Source: Actinomadura rudentiformis (lineage in GTDB: Bacteria > Actinomycetota > Actinomycetes > Streptosporangiales > Streptosporangiaceae). Taken from it: a DNA stretch of 64,000 nucleotides. The stretch spans positions 1 to 64,000 of the forward strand of contig NZ_WBMT01000023.1 of NCBI RefSeq assembly GCF_008923185.1. The letters are read 5' to 3'. Position numbers and translations under genes: made by a program. The first letter of the stretch is position 1. The number at the start of each line of letters is the position of its first letter. Shown in pieces: positions 17,338 through 26,069 of this stretch. The notes below the pieces were generated by a model. It was not told the origin of the DNA, searched no databases, and saw nothing but the letters and a program-made list of their open reading frames with translations.

Positions 17338-17421
17338 TCAATTCAGCAGCGCGCCGACGACCACCGCGAGGACGAGCGCGGTAAGCACGGTGGGGAGCAG
17401 CCATTGGGGCGCACGGTTCAC
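17338..17421 (-). CDS. 27-residue single-TM peptide
   Basis: A short frame from GTG at 17419-17421 to TGA at 17338-17340 encodes a peptide starting (M)NRAPQWLLPTVLTALVLA and ending VVVGALLN. It is one clean transmembrane helix with a basic N-terminus. The codon third positions are G/C rich as in neighbouring genes, and the composition would be unlikely for random sequence. No strong ribosome binding site is seen. It lies between the exported propeller-like protein and the divergent amidotransferase gene. No function can be given; it could be a membrane peptide or a chance frame. Confidence 0.42.
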   Translation of the reverse strand: MNRAPQWLLPTVLTALVLAVVVGALLN

Positions 17422-17487
17422 GTTCTGAGCTTATTCGCCCGGGCGCACGGCTCGAACCGGGAGCTCATGATCTGCATCTCATCCAGC

Positions 17488-18516
17488 ATGTGCGGATTGT
17501 TCGGGTTGCTGCGTTCCCCCCTCGCTGCTCATCCCGAGCGGGCGTCGGAGGCGTTCGTCACGCTGGGCATCTTGGCGGAGGAACGGGGGCGCGACTCGGC
17601 CGGCGTGGCGCTCTTGAACGGCCGGCCTGTGCTGCAGGCGGCCGGCCGGTCGCGGACGGCGCACGGGCGCGAGGACGACCGCCGGTCCGACCTGAGCCAC
17701 ACCGGCGTGCGAGTGATCAAGGGCCGCGGGCGGTTCTCCGGGATCTGGCGTGCGGACCTGCTCGACCGCCTCGACCGGTCGCCGATCGCGATGGGGCACA
17801 CCCGCTGGGCCACCCAGGGCTCCCCGTTCGACCTGCTGAACGCCAGCCCGCTGGTCGTGCCGGACGGCACCGGGTCCGGCATCGTGGCCACCCACAACGG
17901 CGACGTGGAGGCGGGGTCGCTACGAGCGCGGCACCCGCTGCTGCCGCCCGCGCAGGGCACCACCGACAGCGAGCCGGTCTTCCAGCTCCTCGCCGGGTGC
18001 CGCGGCACGGCGAACGTGACGGGAGTCCTCGGTTCGCTCGTCGGCCGGGCCGCCCTCGCCTGGGTCGACCGGGCCCGTCCCGACCGGGTCCATCTGGCCA
18101 GGGCCGCGCTCAGCCCGCTGACCGTGGCGGTGGACACCGAGCAGAACTTCTACTGGGCCTCCAACCCGCGCTGGCTGCGCGAGGTCGAGCGGCACACGAA
18201 GGTGCGTTTCGCGTCCGCGGTCATGCTCCGCGAGGGCACCTACCTCCAGGTCGGGCTGACCGCCGCCTCGTCCCGCCGCCGCCCCCGGCCGCGCGTGCTC
18301 ACCCGCGCGGGCTTCGTGCCGACCGCCCGCGACTGGGACCTGGACGACCGGGTATGGACCGGCTTCACCGCCGCCGACATGGCCCGCGACCGCGCGACCC
18401 TGCGGCACCGCGTGATCGACACCCGCACGCCACGGCCCGTGCCGGACACGCGGCCCGCACCCGACACGGTCGCCGCCGCCACGCCGGTGTCGCCCGGGCT
18501 CGCCCCCGCGATCTGA
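17488..18516 (+). CDS. Class II glutamine amidotransferase
   Basis: A 342-residue Ntn-type glutamine amidotransferase. Starting at the ATG at 17488 puts the nucleophile Cys at position 2 (MCGLFGLLRSP), which decides the start over the in-frame upstream ATG. Other family marks are EERGRDSAGVAL, MGHTRWATQGSP, THNGDVEAG and the TTDSEPVFQLL stretch. It has only the glutaminase half with a basic tail, so it is not a full PurF or GlmS; the acceptor domain would have to be another protein. The family in actinomycetes is largely uncharacterised. It is convergent with serC. Confidence 0.85.
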   Translation: MCGLFGLLRSPLAAHPERASEAFVTLGILAEERGRDSAGVALLNGRPVLQAAGRSRTAHGREDDRRSDLSHTGVRVIKGRGRFSGIWRADLLDRLDRSPIAMGHTRWATQGSPFDLLNASPLVVPDGTGSGIVATHNGDVEAGSLRARHPLLPPAQGTTDSEPVFQLLAGCRGTANVTGVLGSLVGRAALAWVDRARPDRVHLARAALSPLTVAVDTEQNFYWASNPRWLREVERHTKVRFASAVMLREGTYLQVGLTAASSRRRPRPRVLTRAGFVPTARDWDLDDRVWTGFTAADMARDRATLRHRVIDTRTPRPVPDTRPAPDTVAAATPVSPGLAPAI

Positions 18517-18555
18517 CGCCGTCCGAGGCCCGTCTGAGGCCTGTCTGATGCCGAA

Positions 18556-18606
18556 AGCCGGTCCCCGTGCCGGGCGTGGAGGTCACGCCCGGCCCCGAGA
18601 CCGGCT
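18556..18606. terminator. Nested hairpin between convergent genes
   Basis: Two nested perfect stems: the outer AGCCGGTC/GACCGGCT (18556-18563 with 18599-18606) and the inner GCCGGGCGTG/CACGCCCGGC (18569-18578 with 18584-18593). They lie between the stops of the amidotransferase gene and serC. There is no U-run, as is usual for GC-rich actinomycete terminators. It is followed by a 13-bp direct repeat (gaacgggccgtac, about 2.5 copies from 18614). Confidence 0.6.
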
Positions 18607-18647
18607 CACGGTTCGAACGGGCCGTACGAACGGGCCGTACGAACGGG

Positions 18648-19823
<1,176 letters not shown>

Positions 19824-19876
19824 TCATGAGACGCGTTCCACTGCGCCGGGCCCGGAATGATCATTAAGGTGAGGCT

Positions 19877-20416
19877 GTGCGCCCCGTCACGTCCGTTCTG
19901 ATCGCCACGGCCACCGCTGCCGCCGTCGCCGCCACCGCGGCCGTCCTCGCCCGGCGTCGGCTGGTGATCGTGCATGTGACCGGGCCGAGCATGCTGCCCA
20001 CGTACCGGGCCGGCGACCGGGTGCTCATCCGCCGGGTGTCCGCGCGGAGCCTCCGGCGTGGCCAGGTGGTGGTCTTCGAGGGGCCACGGGAGGGCCGGTG
20101 GCGCGCCGGTCCGCTGCCCGGGCTGGACGCCGCCGCATGGATGATCAAGCGGGTCACCGCGCTGCCCGGCGATCCGGTGCCCGATGACGTCGCCCCCGCC
20201 GTCGCGGACGCGATGGTCCCGGAGGGGCGGCTGGTAGTCATCGGGGACGGCGTGTTCAGCGCCGACTCGCGCAAGTGGGGGTACGTCCCGGCCGATCGCG
20301 TGCTGGGCGTGGTCGTGCGCGGACTCACGTCCGGCCGGGCACGGGTCGAACACGAGTCCGCTCAGCCCGGCTGGACGCCCGAGGGGGCCGGCTGGGTACC
20401 GGTGGACGACTCGTAA
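19877..20416 (+). CDS. S26 family (type I) signal peptidase
   Basis: A 179-residue S26 peptidase. It has an N-terminal membrane anchor (residues 5-25), the catalytic Ser38 in TGPSMLPTYRAGDRVL, the box C strand RGQVVVFEGP, and the catalytic Lys91 in MIKRVTALPGDPV, followed by VIGDGVFSADSRKWGYVPADRVLGVV, which contains the GDN/SxDSRxxG-like box E. It is slightly shorter than housekeeping LepB. GTG at 19877 follows an AAGGTGAGG site. It converges on, and overlaps by 55 bp, the ABC exporter gene, beyond which lies a small precursor-like peptide. I infer that this is a dedicated peptidase for that peptide rather than the general one. Confidence 0.88.
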   Translation: MRPVTSVLIATATAAAVAATAAVLARRRLVIVHVTGPSMLPTYRAGDRVLIRRVSARSLRRGQVVVFEGPREGRWRAGPLPGLDAAAWMIKRVTALPGDPVPDDVAPAVADAMVPEGRLVVIGDGVFSADSRKWGYVPADRVLGVVVRGLTSGRARVEHESAQPGWTPEGAGWVPVDDS

Positions 20417-22221
20417 CCGCTGGCCTGCAGGGAGAACAGCCGGGCGTACTCGCCGTCCCGCGCCATGAGCTCCTCGTGCGAGCCCCGCTCGGTGATCTGC
20501 CCGTCGGAGAGCACGACGATCAGATCGGCCTCCCGCACGGCGCCGAGCCGGTGCGAGATCAGCACGCTGGTGCGGCCCGCGCGGTGGGTGCGCAGCCCCA
20601 TGTGGATGGCGTGCTCGGCCTCGGCGTCCAGACCCGAGCTCGGCTCGTCCAGGATGAGCAGGTCCGACCGGTCGCGCATGAGCGCACGGGCCAGCGCGAG
20701 CCGCTGCCACTGCCCGCCCGACAACATCACGCCCGCGTCCGCGTCGTTGTCGCCGAAGAAGATCCGGCTGAGCAGCGTGTCGTAGCCGCGAGGGAGCGCG
20801 GCGAGGGCGTCGTGGATGCCGGCGCGGCGGGCGGCGTCCTCCAGCACCGCCCGTTCGCCGCCGGTCGCCAGGTCGCCGAGCATGATGTTCTCGGCGGCCG
20901 TCAGGTCGTAGGACATGTAGTCCTGGAAGACCGCGCCGATCCGGCGGCGCAGCTCGTCCGGGTCGGCCTCGCGCAGGTCCACGCCGTCCCAGCGGATCGA
21001 ACCGCGCACCGGGTCGTACAGGCGGCACAGCAGCTTGACCAGCGTGCTCTTGCCCGCTCCGTTGAGGCCCACCAGCGCGACCGACCGGCCGCAGGGGATG
21101 AACAGGTCGACCCCGCGCAACACCCACGGGTGGCTCTCGTCGTAGCGGAACCACACATCGCGCAGCTCGATGCCTTGGCGCAGCGCGGGCAGGGACACCG
21201 GCTCTGCGGGCACGGGCAGCAGGGGCTCGGCACGCATGACCTTCAGGTAGCGGCCGAACATCAGCAGCGCGTTGTGCGCGTCGGCCCACTGTCCGACGAT
21301 CGTGTTGAGCGACGCCTGCACCCCGGCGACGGCGGCGATGAAGACCGAGACGTCGCCGATGCTCAACGCGCCATCGGCCGCCGCGAGGACGGCCCACAGC
21401 AGCCCGCCGCCCGCGATCAGTGCGCCGAGCAGCGAGAGCAGGCCCTGGCTTCGCAGGGTCCGGCGCTCGATGTCCTCCTCGGCGGCGTTGATGGTACGCA
21501 GCTCGGTGAGCATGCGCTCGCGCAGGTGGCCACCCAGGCCGAACAGCCGCACCTCTTTGGCGGCCTCGGGACTGCTGAGCAGGGCGCTGAAGAAGATCTG
21601 CCGCCGCGTGTTGGTACTGACGCCCCACATCATGCTGGCGCGCCGCCTGCTCAGCACGAGCTGGGCGCGGGCCGAGGGGAGGGCGGCGAGCAGGATGACG
21701 ACGATCATGATGGGGCTGATCACGACGAGGGTGCCGACGAAGCCGGCCAGCGTGATCGTGCCCTGGCCGATCGCGAGGGAGCCGCGGACGATGCGGTCCG
21801 GCGCGTCCTGGCCCGCCTCCTGCGCCAGCCTGAGGTCGTCGTGGAAGGCGGGGTTCTCGAAGCGGCCGAGGCCCGGGTCGGCGTTCACCCGCTCGTACAG
21901 GCGTCCGGAGATGAGCACGCGCAGCGATCGGTGCAGCCGGCCCTGCATGTAGTCCGAGACGTACGGCAGGGCGATGAGGACGAGGCCCGCGGTGGCCAGC
22001 GCGACCGCGGCGGGAACCAGATCGGCGGCGGTCGTGCCCTTGCCGATCCCGTCCAGCACGACCTTGGTCAGCCAGGCCGTGACCACCGGAGCCAGGCCCA
22101 TCAGCACCGCCGCGGAGACCGAGAAGGCCGTCGCTCCCGGCTGCGCCTGCCAGCTCAGCGCGGCCGCGGACCGCGCGCGCTCCCAGAGCGTGCTGCCGTC
22201 GTCCCCCTCCTGCTCTTTCAT
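20362..22221 (-). CDS. ABC exporter (TM domain fused to ATPase), candidate peptide exporter
   Basis: A 619-residue half-transporter. Residues 30-330 hold about six TM helices. The nucleotide-binding domain has Walker A GLNGAGKST (385-393), Q-loop VFQDYM, an unusual acidic insert DNDADAG just before the signature LSGGQ (500-504), Walker B LLILDEP (521-527) and the H-loop in LISHRLG. There is no N-terminal C39 peptidase domain, so any leader removal must be done by another enzyme. The start at 22221 (MKEQEGDDG) has GGGAGAG about 9 nt upstream. The gene lies 118 bp downstream of, and co-directional with, a 53-residue precursor-like gene, with a hairpin between them. Confidence 0.88.
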   Translation of the reverse strand: MKEQEGDDGSTLWERARSAAALSWQAQPGATAFSVSAAVLMGLAPVVTAWLTKVVLDGIGKGTTAADLVPAAVALATAGLVLIALPYVSDYMQGRLHRSLRVLISGRLYERVNADPGLGRFENPAFHDDLRLAQEAGQDAPDRIVRGSLAIGQGTITLAGFVGTLVVISPIMIVVILLAALPSARAQLVLSRRRASMMWGVSTNTRRQIFFSALLSSPEAAKEVRLFGLGGHLRERMLTELRTINAAEEDIERRTLRSQGLLSLLGALIAGGGLLWAVLAAADGALSIGDVSVFIAAVAGVQASLNTIVGQWADAHNALLMFGRYLKVMRAEPLLPVPAEPVSLPALRQGIELRDVWFRYDESHPWVLRGVDLFIPCGRSVALVGLNGAGKSTLVKLLCRLYDPVRGSIRWDGVDLREADPDELRRRIGAVFQDYMSYDLTAAENIMLGDLATGGERAVLEDAARRAGIHDALAALPRGYDTLLSRIFFGDNDADAGVMLSGGQWQRLALARALMRDRSDLLILDEPSSGLDAEAEHAIHMGLRTHRAGRTSVLISHRLGAVREADLIVVLSDGQITERGSHEELMARDGEYARLFSLQASGYESSTGTQPAPSGVQPG

Positions 22222-22267
22222 GGGCTTGGCTCTCCCACTCGCGTTCAGCAGACCGGTCGGTAAAGCG

Positions 22268-22305
22268 GAACGGCATCCGCCCGGGCTTGATGACGGATGC
22301 CGTTC
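22268..22305 (-). terminator. Hairpin between precursor and exporter genes (attenuator-like)
   Basis: A perfect 12-bp stem, GAACGGCATCCG (22268-22279) pairing with CGGATGCCGTTC (22294-22305), with a 14-nt loop. It sits in the 118-bp gap between the peptide stop and the exporter start. There is no U-tract. A partial terminator or stabilising 3' hairpin here would give much more precursor than exporter mRNA, as in many peptide biosynthesis operons. Confidence 0.65.
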
Positions 22306-22339
22306 GCCGAAGGGCTGGGTCAGCCGGACAAAACGGTGA

Positions 22340-22501
22340 TTACCAGAGTCGCCTGCAGTAGGTCGTGCCGCCCATGATGCAGCACTCGTACACGCCGCCT
22401 CCACGGTATTCGCGCCAGCAGCCGGGGTCCGCGGACGCCTTGGTGCTGGGGGCGAGCCTGTCCAGCAGGCGGTCGCCGAGTTCGCTGAGGGAACGGATCA
22501 T
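22340..22501 (-). CDS. 53-residue candidate secreted peptide precursor
   Basis: A small gene with an excellent GGAGGAGA site 5-6 nt before the ATG at 22501. The first 24 residues (MIRSLSELGDRLLDRLAPST then KASA) form an amphipathic, non-hydrophobic leader ending in an Ala-x-Ala signal-peptidase-like site. The remaining 29 residues begin DPGCWREYRGGG and end TTYCRRLW. They carry four cysteines (28, 40, 41, 49), five glycines and several aromatics, like a cyclised or disulfide-linked core. An ABC exporter lacking a peptidase domain and an S26 peptidase are adjacent. I infer a bacteriocin- or signal-like peptide exported by the ABC protein. I recognise no lanthionine synthetase, radical-SAM or lasso enzyme nearby, so modification beyond disulfides is not supported. 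Confidence 0.7.
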   Translation of the reverse strand: MIRSLSELGDRLLDRLAPSTKASADPGCWREYRGGGVYECCIMGGTTYCRRLW

Positions 22502-22570
22502 GGTGTCTCCTCCGTCCAGTGGAGCTCCGGGGCCGGTGCTCCTTGGCGACTGGACGCTATCCGGCTTAAC

Positions 22571-22594
22571 GATCTTGAAGACATGTTCAAGATC
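22571..22594 (-). promoter_or_regulatory. 24-bp dyad operator upstream of the peptide precursor
   Basis: A perfect inverted repeat with 9-bp arms, GATCTTGAA (22571-22579) and TTCAAGATC (22586-22594), separated by gacatg. It lies 70-93 bp upstream of the precursor ATG, in an AT-richer patch where a promoter is expected. No regulator gene for it is obvious in the immediate cluster, so the binding protein may be encoded elsewhere. Confidence 0.65.
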
Positions 22595-22652
22595 CACATC
22601 TCGGAGGAGGTTTTTTGATCATCTCTTGTGTGTTTGTGACCGGCTTCCTGGC

Positions 22653-23021
22653 TCATCGCCGCCGGCGGTGAAAACTCCAGACCAGGAGCCCTGCGAGGGC
22701 GATGACGCACAGTGCGCCGACGGTCGCGGGCGGGTAGATCCACGGATCGTTCCGCCGCCGCGCCTCCAGCGCCGTGACGGCCGAGTCGTACACGAGGAAC
22801 GCCAGCAGCAGCGCGGCGAGAACGGCGGCGACACGGGCGGAGGCGGCGTTGATCCGGCGGCGGCGCGCCTCGCGTTCCTCCTCGTACCGCCTGAGCTCCG
22901 CCGCCGCGTCGGCCACGGGGGGCTTGTCCGAGGACGACGCCGGTGCGGACGCCGGTTGCGACGACGGTCGGACGCTGGGGCCGATATCGCCCTCCAGCGG
23001 CTCGTCAATGTCATCGATCAC
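22653..23021 (-). CDS. Small two-TM membrane protein, unknown
   Basis: A 122-residue protein starting at GTG 23021. It has an acidic/serine-proline N-terminal tail (about residues 1-35), a charged coiled-coil-like stretch ELRRYEEEREARRRRI (43-58), then two TM helices (about 62-80 and 97-115) with a basic end FHRRRR. The topology suggests both termini are cytoplasmic. It lies 151 bp upstream of the peptide precursor in the same direction, and divergent from the 937-residue receptor-like gene. It might be an immunity or accessory protein of the peptide locus, but nothing in the sequence proves this. Confidence 0.65.
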   Translation of the reverse strand: MIDDIDEPLEGDIGPSVRPSSQPASAPASSSDKPPVADAAAELRRYEEEREARRRRINAASARVAAVLAALLLAFLVYDSAVTALEARRRNDPWIYPPATVGALCVIALAGLLVWSFHRRRR

Positions 23022-23138
23022 GGATCAATCATCGCAAATGGGCTTCCCTGGTCCTGCCCGTGATCGATTTCATTGCGGTCGGCGTCCCATCAAGGAGGCG
23101 CAGGGAAGCAAGAGATCAAGGGCTCGTGGAGGTGCCGA

Positions 23139-25952
23139 GTGAACATGGGCGGCGATGTCACCCGGCTGGAGGGACTCCTCAGCCTTTTCCAACGGCTGAG
23201 GGAACGGCCGACGAGCCGGGCCGGTGATCGGCTGCGACCGCTCCTGCTCACCATCGGGACGCCGCACGAGACCAGGCAGGTCGCCCATTTCTTCGTCGAG
23301 GAGTGCATGGCGGACGGCGGCCCGTACAGCCACATCACCGCCGACGGCCAGTCCTCGTTCACCGATCTCGCCTTGCTCCTGCGGCACGTCAGCCGCGACC
23401 TCTCGGCGCACCGGCCCCGCTTCGAGCCCGCGTTGCGCTTCCCGTTGCTGAGCATGGCGCTGTGGCTGCTGGAACTGCGGCGGATGCGCCTTCAGCAGGA
23501 GCAGGCGGGTGAGAACGAGCAGGCGCCGAGATTCTCCTCCAACGCGCAGCGGCAGGCTTGGCAGCTGGCCGGCGACCTGCGGGCCGCCGAGGAGGACGCG
23601 CACCGCCGCACCCTGCTGGGCCGCGGCATCCGCAGGCGCCGCCAGATCGTCGTGCCCGCCCAACGGCCGGGCGAACGGGGGCGGCTCGCTTCGGCACTGG
23701 TCTATCTGGAGCAGGTGGCGCCCATCGGGGTGGCGGTGGTGGCGCTGCTCAGCGCCGGTACCGCGGCCACGCTGAACCTAGCCACGGCCATGCTGGCGGC
23801 CGCGGTCGGCATCGTCTTCATCGCCGGCCAGATCACCGCGCGGACACGAGACTGGGCGGGACGGCGCCGCTATCGCTGGTTCACGGCCTCACGGCAGACG
23901 TACCTGCGCGGCAACCGTTCGTCGGACTTCCTCGGGCTGGCCCTGGACGTCTTCTTCCGGGACGAGCCCGATCCCGGCACCCCGCTGGACGACGAGCTCG
24001 AACGGCTGCTGGTCGCCGCGTTCCTCCAGGACCTGCGGCATGGCTACCGGCGCAGTATCTGGCGGGCCAACTGGGCGCGCGTGCGCTATCCGGTCGTGGT
24101 CATCGACCTCTTCCCGGCCGGCCATCCGAGCCGGGACCAGACCCGGCGGTTCGTCGAGCGGGTCGAGGAACTGCGCCGGCACGAGGAGCGTTTCGATCCG
24201 CTCGTCGTCGTGTTCCCGCTCGCCTCGGCGGACGAGGCCGCCCGGCTCGCCGGCTCGATACGGGTGCCGCTCGCCCAGGCCGCCACGGTGGATCTGGGCA
24301 TGGTGCGCGAGTACGAGGAAGGCAACCCGTTCTGGAACGAGTACCTCGCCGAGCAGCGGCGGGTGGCGGTGCTCGGCACGCGGCGCGCGTTCCAGGTGGA
24401 TCTCGGGGCGGGCGACGGCTCGTCCACCGAGCCGATCCACCGGGGGCGGCGGCGGCCGTGGGTGGCGCATCCAGCGATGCCGTGGATCGCGATGGGCGCG
24501 ATCCTCGTCGCCTCGGTCACGGTGATCACGTTGCAGACGGTGCGCTACTGCTCGCCGGTCTCGGTCTGGCACGCGGACAACGGGGAATGCATCGGCATCA
24601 CCGATGGCTCGCACATCTACGCCAAGCGGCTGGCAGGAGTGGAGAAGCGCATCCACAGGCTCAACAAGGACGCGGTGTCCTCGGGCAAGCCGTACGTCAC
24701 GATCGTCTACCTGGGGCCGATGACGACCGACCCGCAGGACAGGAGCCCCCAGGCCGACCTGATGGCCGGCGTGCACGGCGAGCTGGTCGGCCTGTCGATC
24801 GCACAGGAGAAGCACAACGAGGCCAACGGGCAGCCGCGGCTGCGCATCCTGCTGGCCAACTCGGGCTCGCGTTTCCGGTACGCGAAGCAGGTCGCCGATC
24901 ACATCCGGAAGCGGGCGGGCGAGGACCCGCGGATCGTGGCGGTGATCGGGTTCGGCCAGAGCAGGCGGCAGACGGACGAGGCCATCGATGTGCTCGGCAA
25001 GTCGGCGCTGCCGATGATCGGGACCACGAACACCTACGACCTGACAGCGCGCCGCAAGACCAGCTTCTCGCCGTACTACTTCCGCCTGGCGCCCTCCAAC
25101 TGGCGACTGGCCAGGCACGCCGCGTACTGGAGCCGGAACGGGCAACTCGACGGTCTCCAGGCGTCCAGCGCGGACGTCTTCTACGACGCCTCCAGGGACG
25201 ATCGGTACAGCCAGAATCTGGCCCGCGACTTCGCCGACGCGTTCAAGCCGGGCAAGGTCCGGATCTTCGCGTACTCGGACCCGAGCCAGGTGCCGGGCAA
25301 GGTCGAGGAGGCGTGTGCGGCCCCGGCGCAGCTCTTCTACTACGCGGGCCGGTCGGACGAGTTCCGCTCGTTCATCAACAAGGTCGCCAACACCTCGTGC
25401 GGCGGCCCCCTGGTCGTGCTGGGCGGGGACGAGGTCACCAAGTACGTGAGCGACAACGGAGCCGAGCTCGGCAGGACGGACACGCTGCGGCTCTACTACA
25501 CGCCGCTGGCGGCCAAGGAGGCATGGGACCGCCGCTGGGTGGGCGGCCGGCCGCTGCAGACGTTCTATACCGAGTTCGAGCCGGTGGTCGACTCGCTGGT
25601 GGGCAGGACCGCCCCGGCGAACGTGCGGCCCTCCCGCACCCACGCGGCCATCGGTTACGACGCCGCCCGGACGATCATCAATGTGGCGGAACGGATCTTC
25701 GGAGAGCAGGCCCGGACGCTGCCCACGGCCGCGGCGATCCTGTCGGAGCTGACCGAACCGGACCAGCGCGCGTTCCCGCAGGGGGCGAGCGGGTTGCTGC
25801 GGTTCGGCCCGCGCACGACCGGGCACGCGGTCGAACAGAAACCAGTGGTGCTCGCCAAGGTGGAGAAGAACGGCGCCACCACCGTCCTCCAGGTGTGCGG
25901 ACACCTCGTCGACAGCGGTCAGCAGGGAGCTTCCTGCCCGCCCAACCCCTAG
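23139..25952 (+). CDS. Membrane-spanning receptor-like protein with periplasmic-binding-protein ectodomain
   Basis: A 937-residue protein with two halves. Residues 1-185 are soluble and basic (start LRPLLLTIGTPHETRQVAHFF). A hydrophobic hairpin follows (about 195-231), then a second cytoplasmic region (232-445) containing YPVVVIDLFPAG. A further TM helix spans 448-466. The outer half (475-937) begins CSPVSVWHADNGECIGITDG and reads as a type 1 periplasmic-binding fold of branched-chain amino acid receptor type: VTIVYLGPM, LRILLANSGS, VAVIGFGQSRRQTDEAIDVLG, LPMIGTTNTYDLT, AHAAIGYDAARTII-like region. I see no convincing Walker A. Start: GTG 23139 has GGAGG 5 nt upstream; the ATG two codons on is the alternative. 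Possibly a ligand sensor. Confidence 0.72.
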   Translation: MNMGGDVTRLEGLLSLFQRLRERPTSRAGDRLRPLLLTIGTPHETRQVAHFFVEECMADGGPYSHITADGQSSFTDLALLLRHVSRDLSAHRPRFEPALRFPLLSMALWLLELRRMRLQQEQAGENEQAPRFSSNAQRQAWQLAGDLRAAEEDAHRRTLLGRGIRRRRQIVVPAQRPGERGRLASALVYLEQVAPIGVAVVALLSAGTAATLNLATAMLAAAVGIVFIAGQITARTRDWAGRRRYRWFTASRQTYLRGNRSSDFLGLALDVFFRDEPDPGTPLDDELERLLVAAFLQDLRHGYRRSIWRANWARVRYPVVVIDLFPAGHPSRDQTRRFVERVEELRRHEERFDPLVVVFPLASADEAARLAGSIRVPLAQAATVDLGMVREYEEGNPFWNEYLAEQRRVAVLGTRRAFQVDLGAGDGSSTEPIHRGRRRPWVAHPAMPWIAMGAILVASVTVITLQTVRYCSPVSVWHADNGECIGITDGSHIYAKRLAGVEKRIHRLNKDAVSSGKPYVTIVYLGPMTTDPQDRSPQADLMAGVHGELVGLSIAQEKHNEANGQPRLRILLANSGSRFRYAKQVADHIRKRAGEDPRIVAVIGFGQSRRQTDEAIDVLGKSALPMIGTTNTYDLTARRKTSFSPYYFRLAPSNWRLARHAAYWSRNGQLDGLQASSADVFYDASRDDRYSQNLARDFADAFKPGKVRIFAYSDPSQVPGKVEEACAAPAQLFYYAGRSDEFRSFINKVANTSCGGPLVVLGGDEVTKYVSDNGAELGRTDTLRLYYTPLAAKEAWDRRWVGGRPLQTFYTEFEPVVDSLVGRTAPANVRPSRTHAAIGYDAARTIINVAERIFGEQARTLPTAAAILSELTEPDQRAFPQGASGLLRFGPRTTGHAVEQKPVVLAKVEKNGATTVLQVCGHLVDSGQQGASCPPNP

Positions 25953-25999
25953 CGGGACGCCGCTGGTGGGGACATGGCCGACCGGCCGGCCAGGCATGC

Positions 26000-26033
26000 A
26001 AAAGGCCCCCGGCGGGTCGGCTGCCGGGGGCCT
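26000..26033 (-). terminator. Rho-independent-type terminator of citrate synthase
   Basis: A perfect 11-bp stem, AGGCCCCCGGC (26003-26013) with GCCGGGGGCCT (26023-26033) and a 9-nt loop. Read on the minus strand it is followed by TTTT (26000-26003), making a rare canonical terminator 36 bp past the citrate synthase stop. Confidence 0.8.
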
Positions 26034-26069
26034 CGAGCGCGTCGTGCGGGGGTGGCTGGACGCCGTTGG

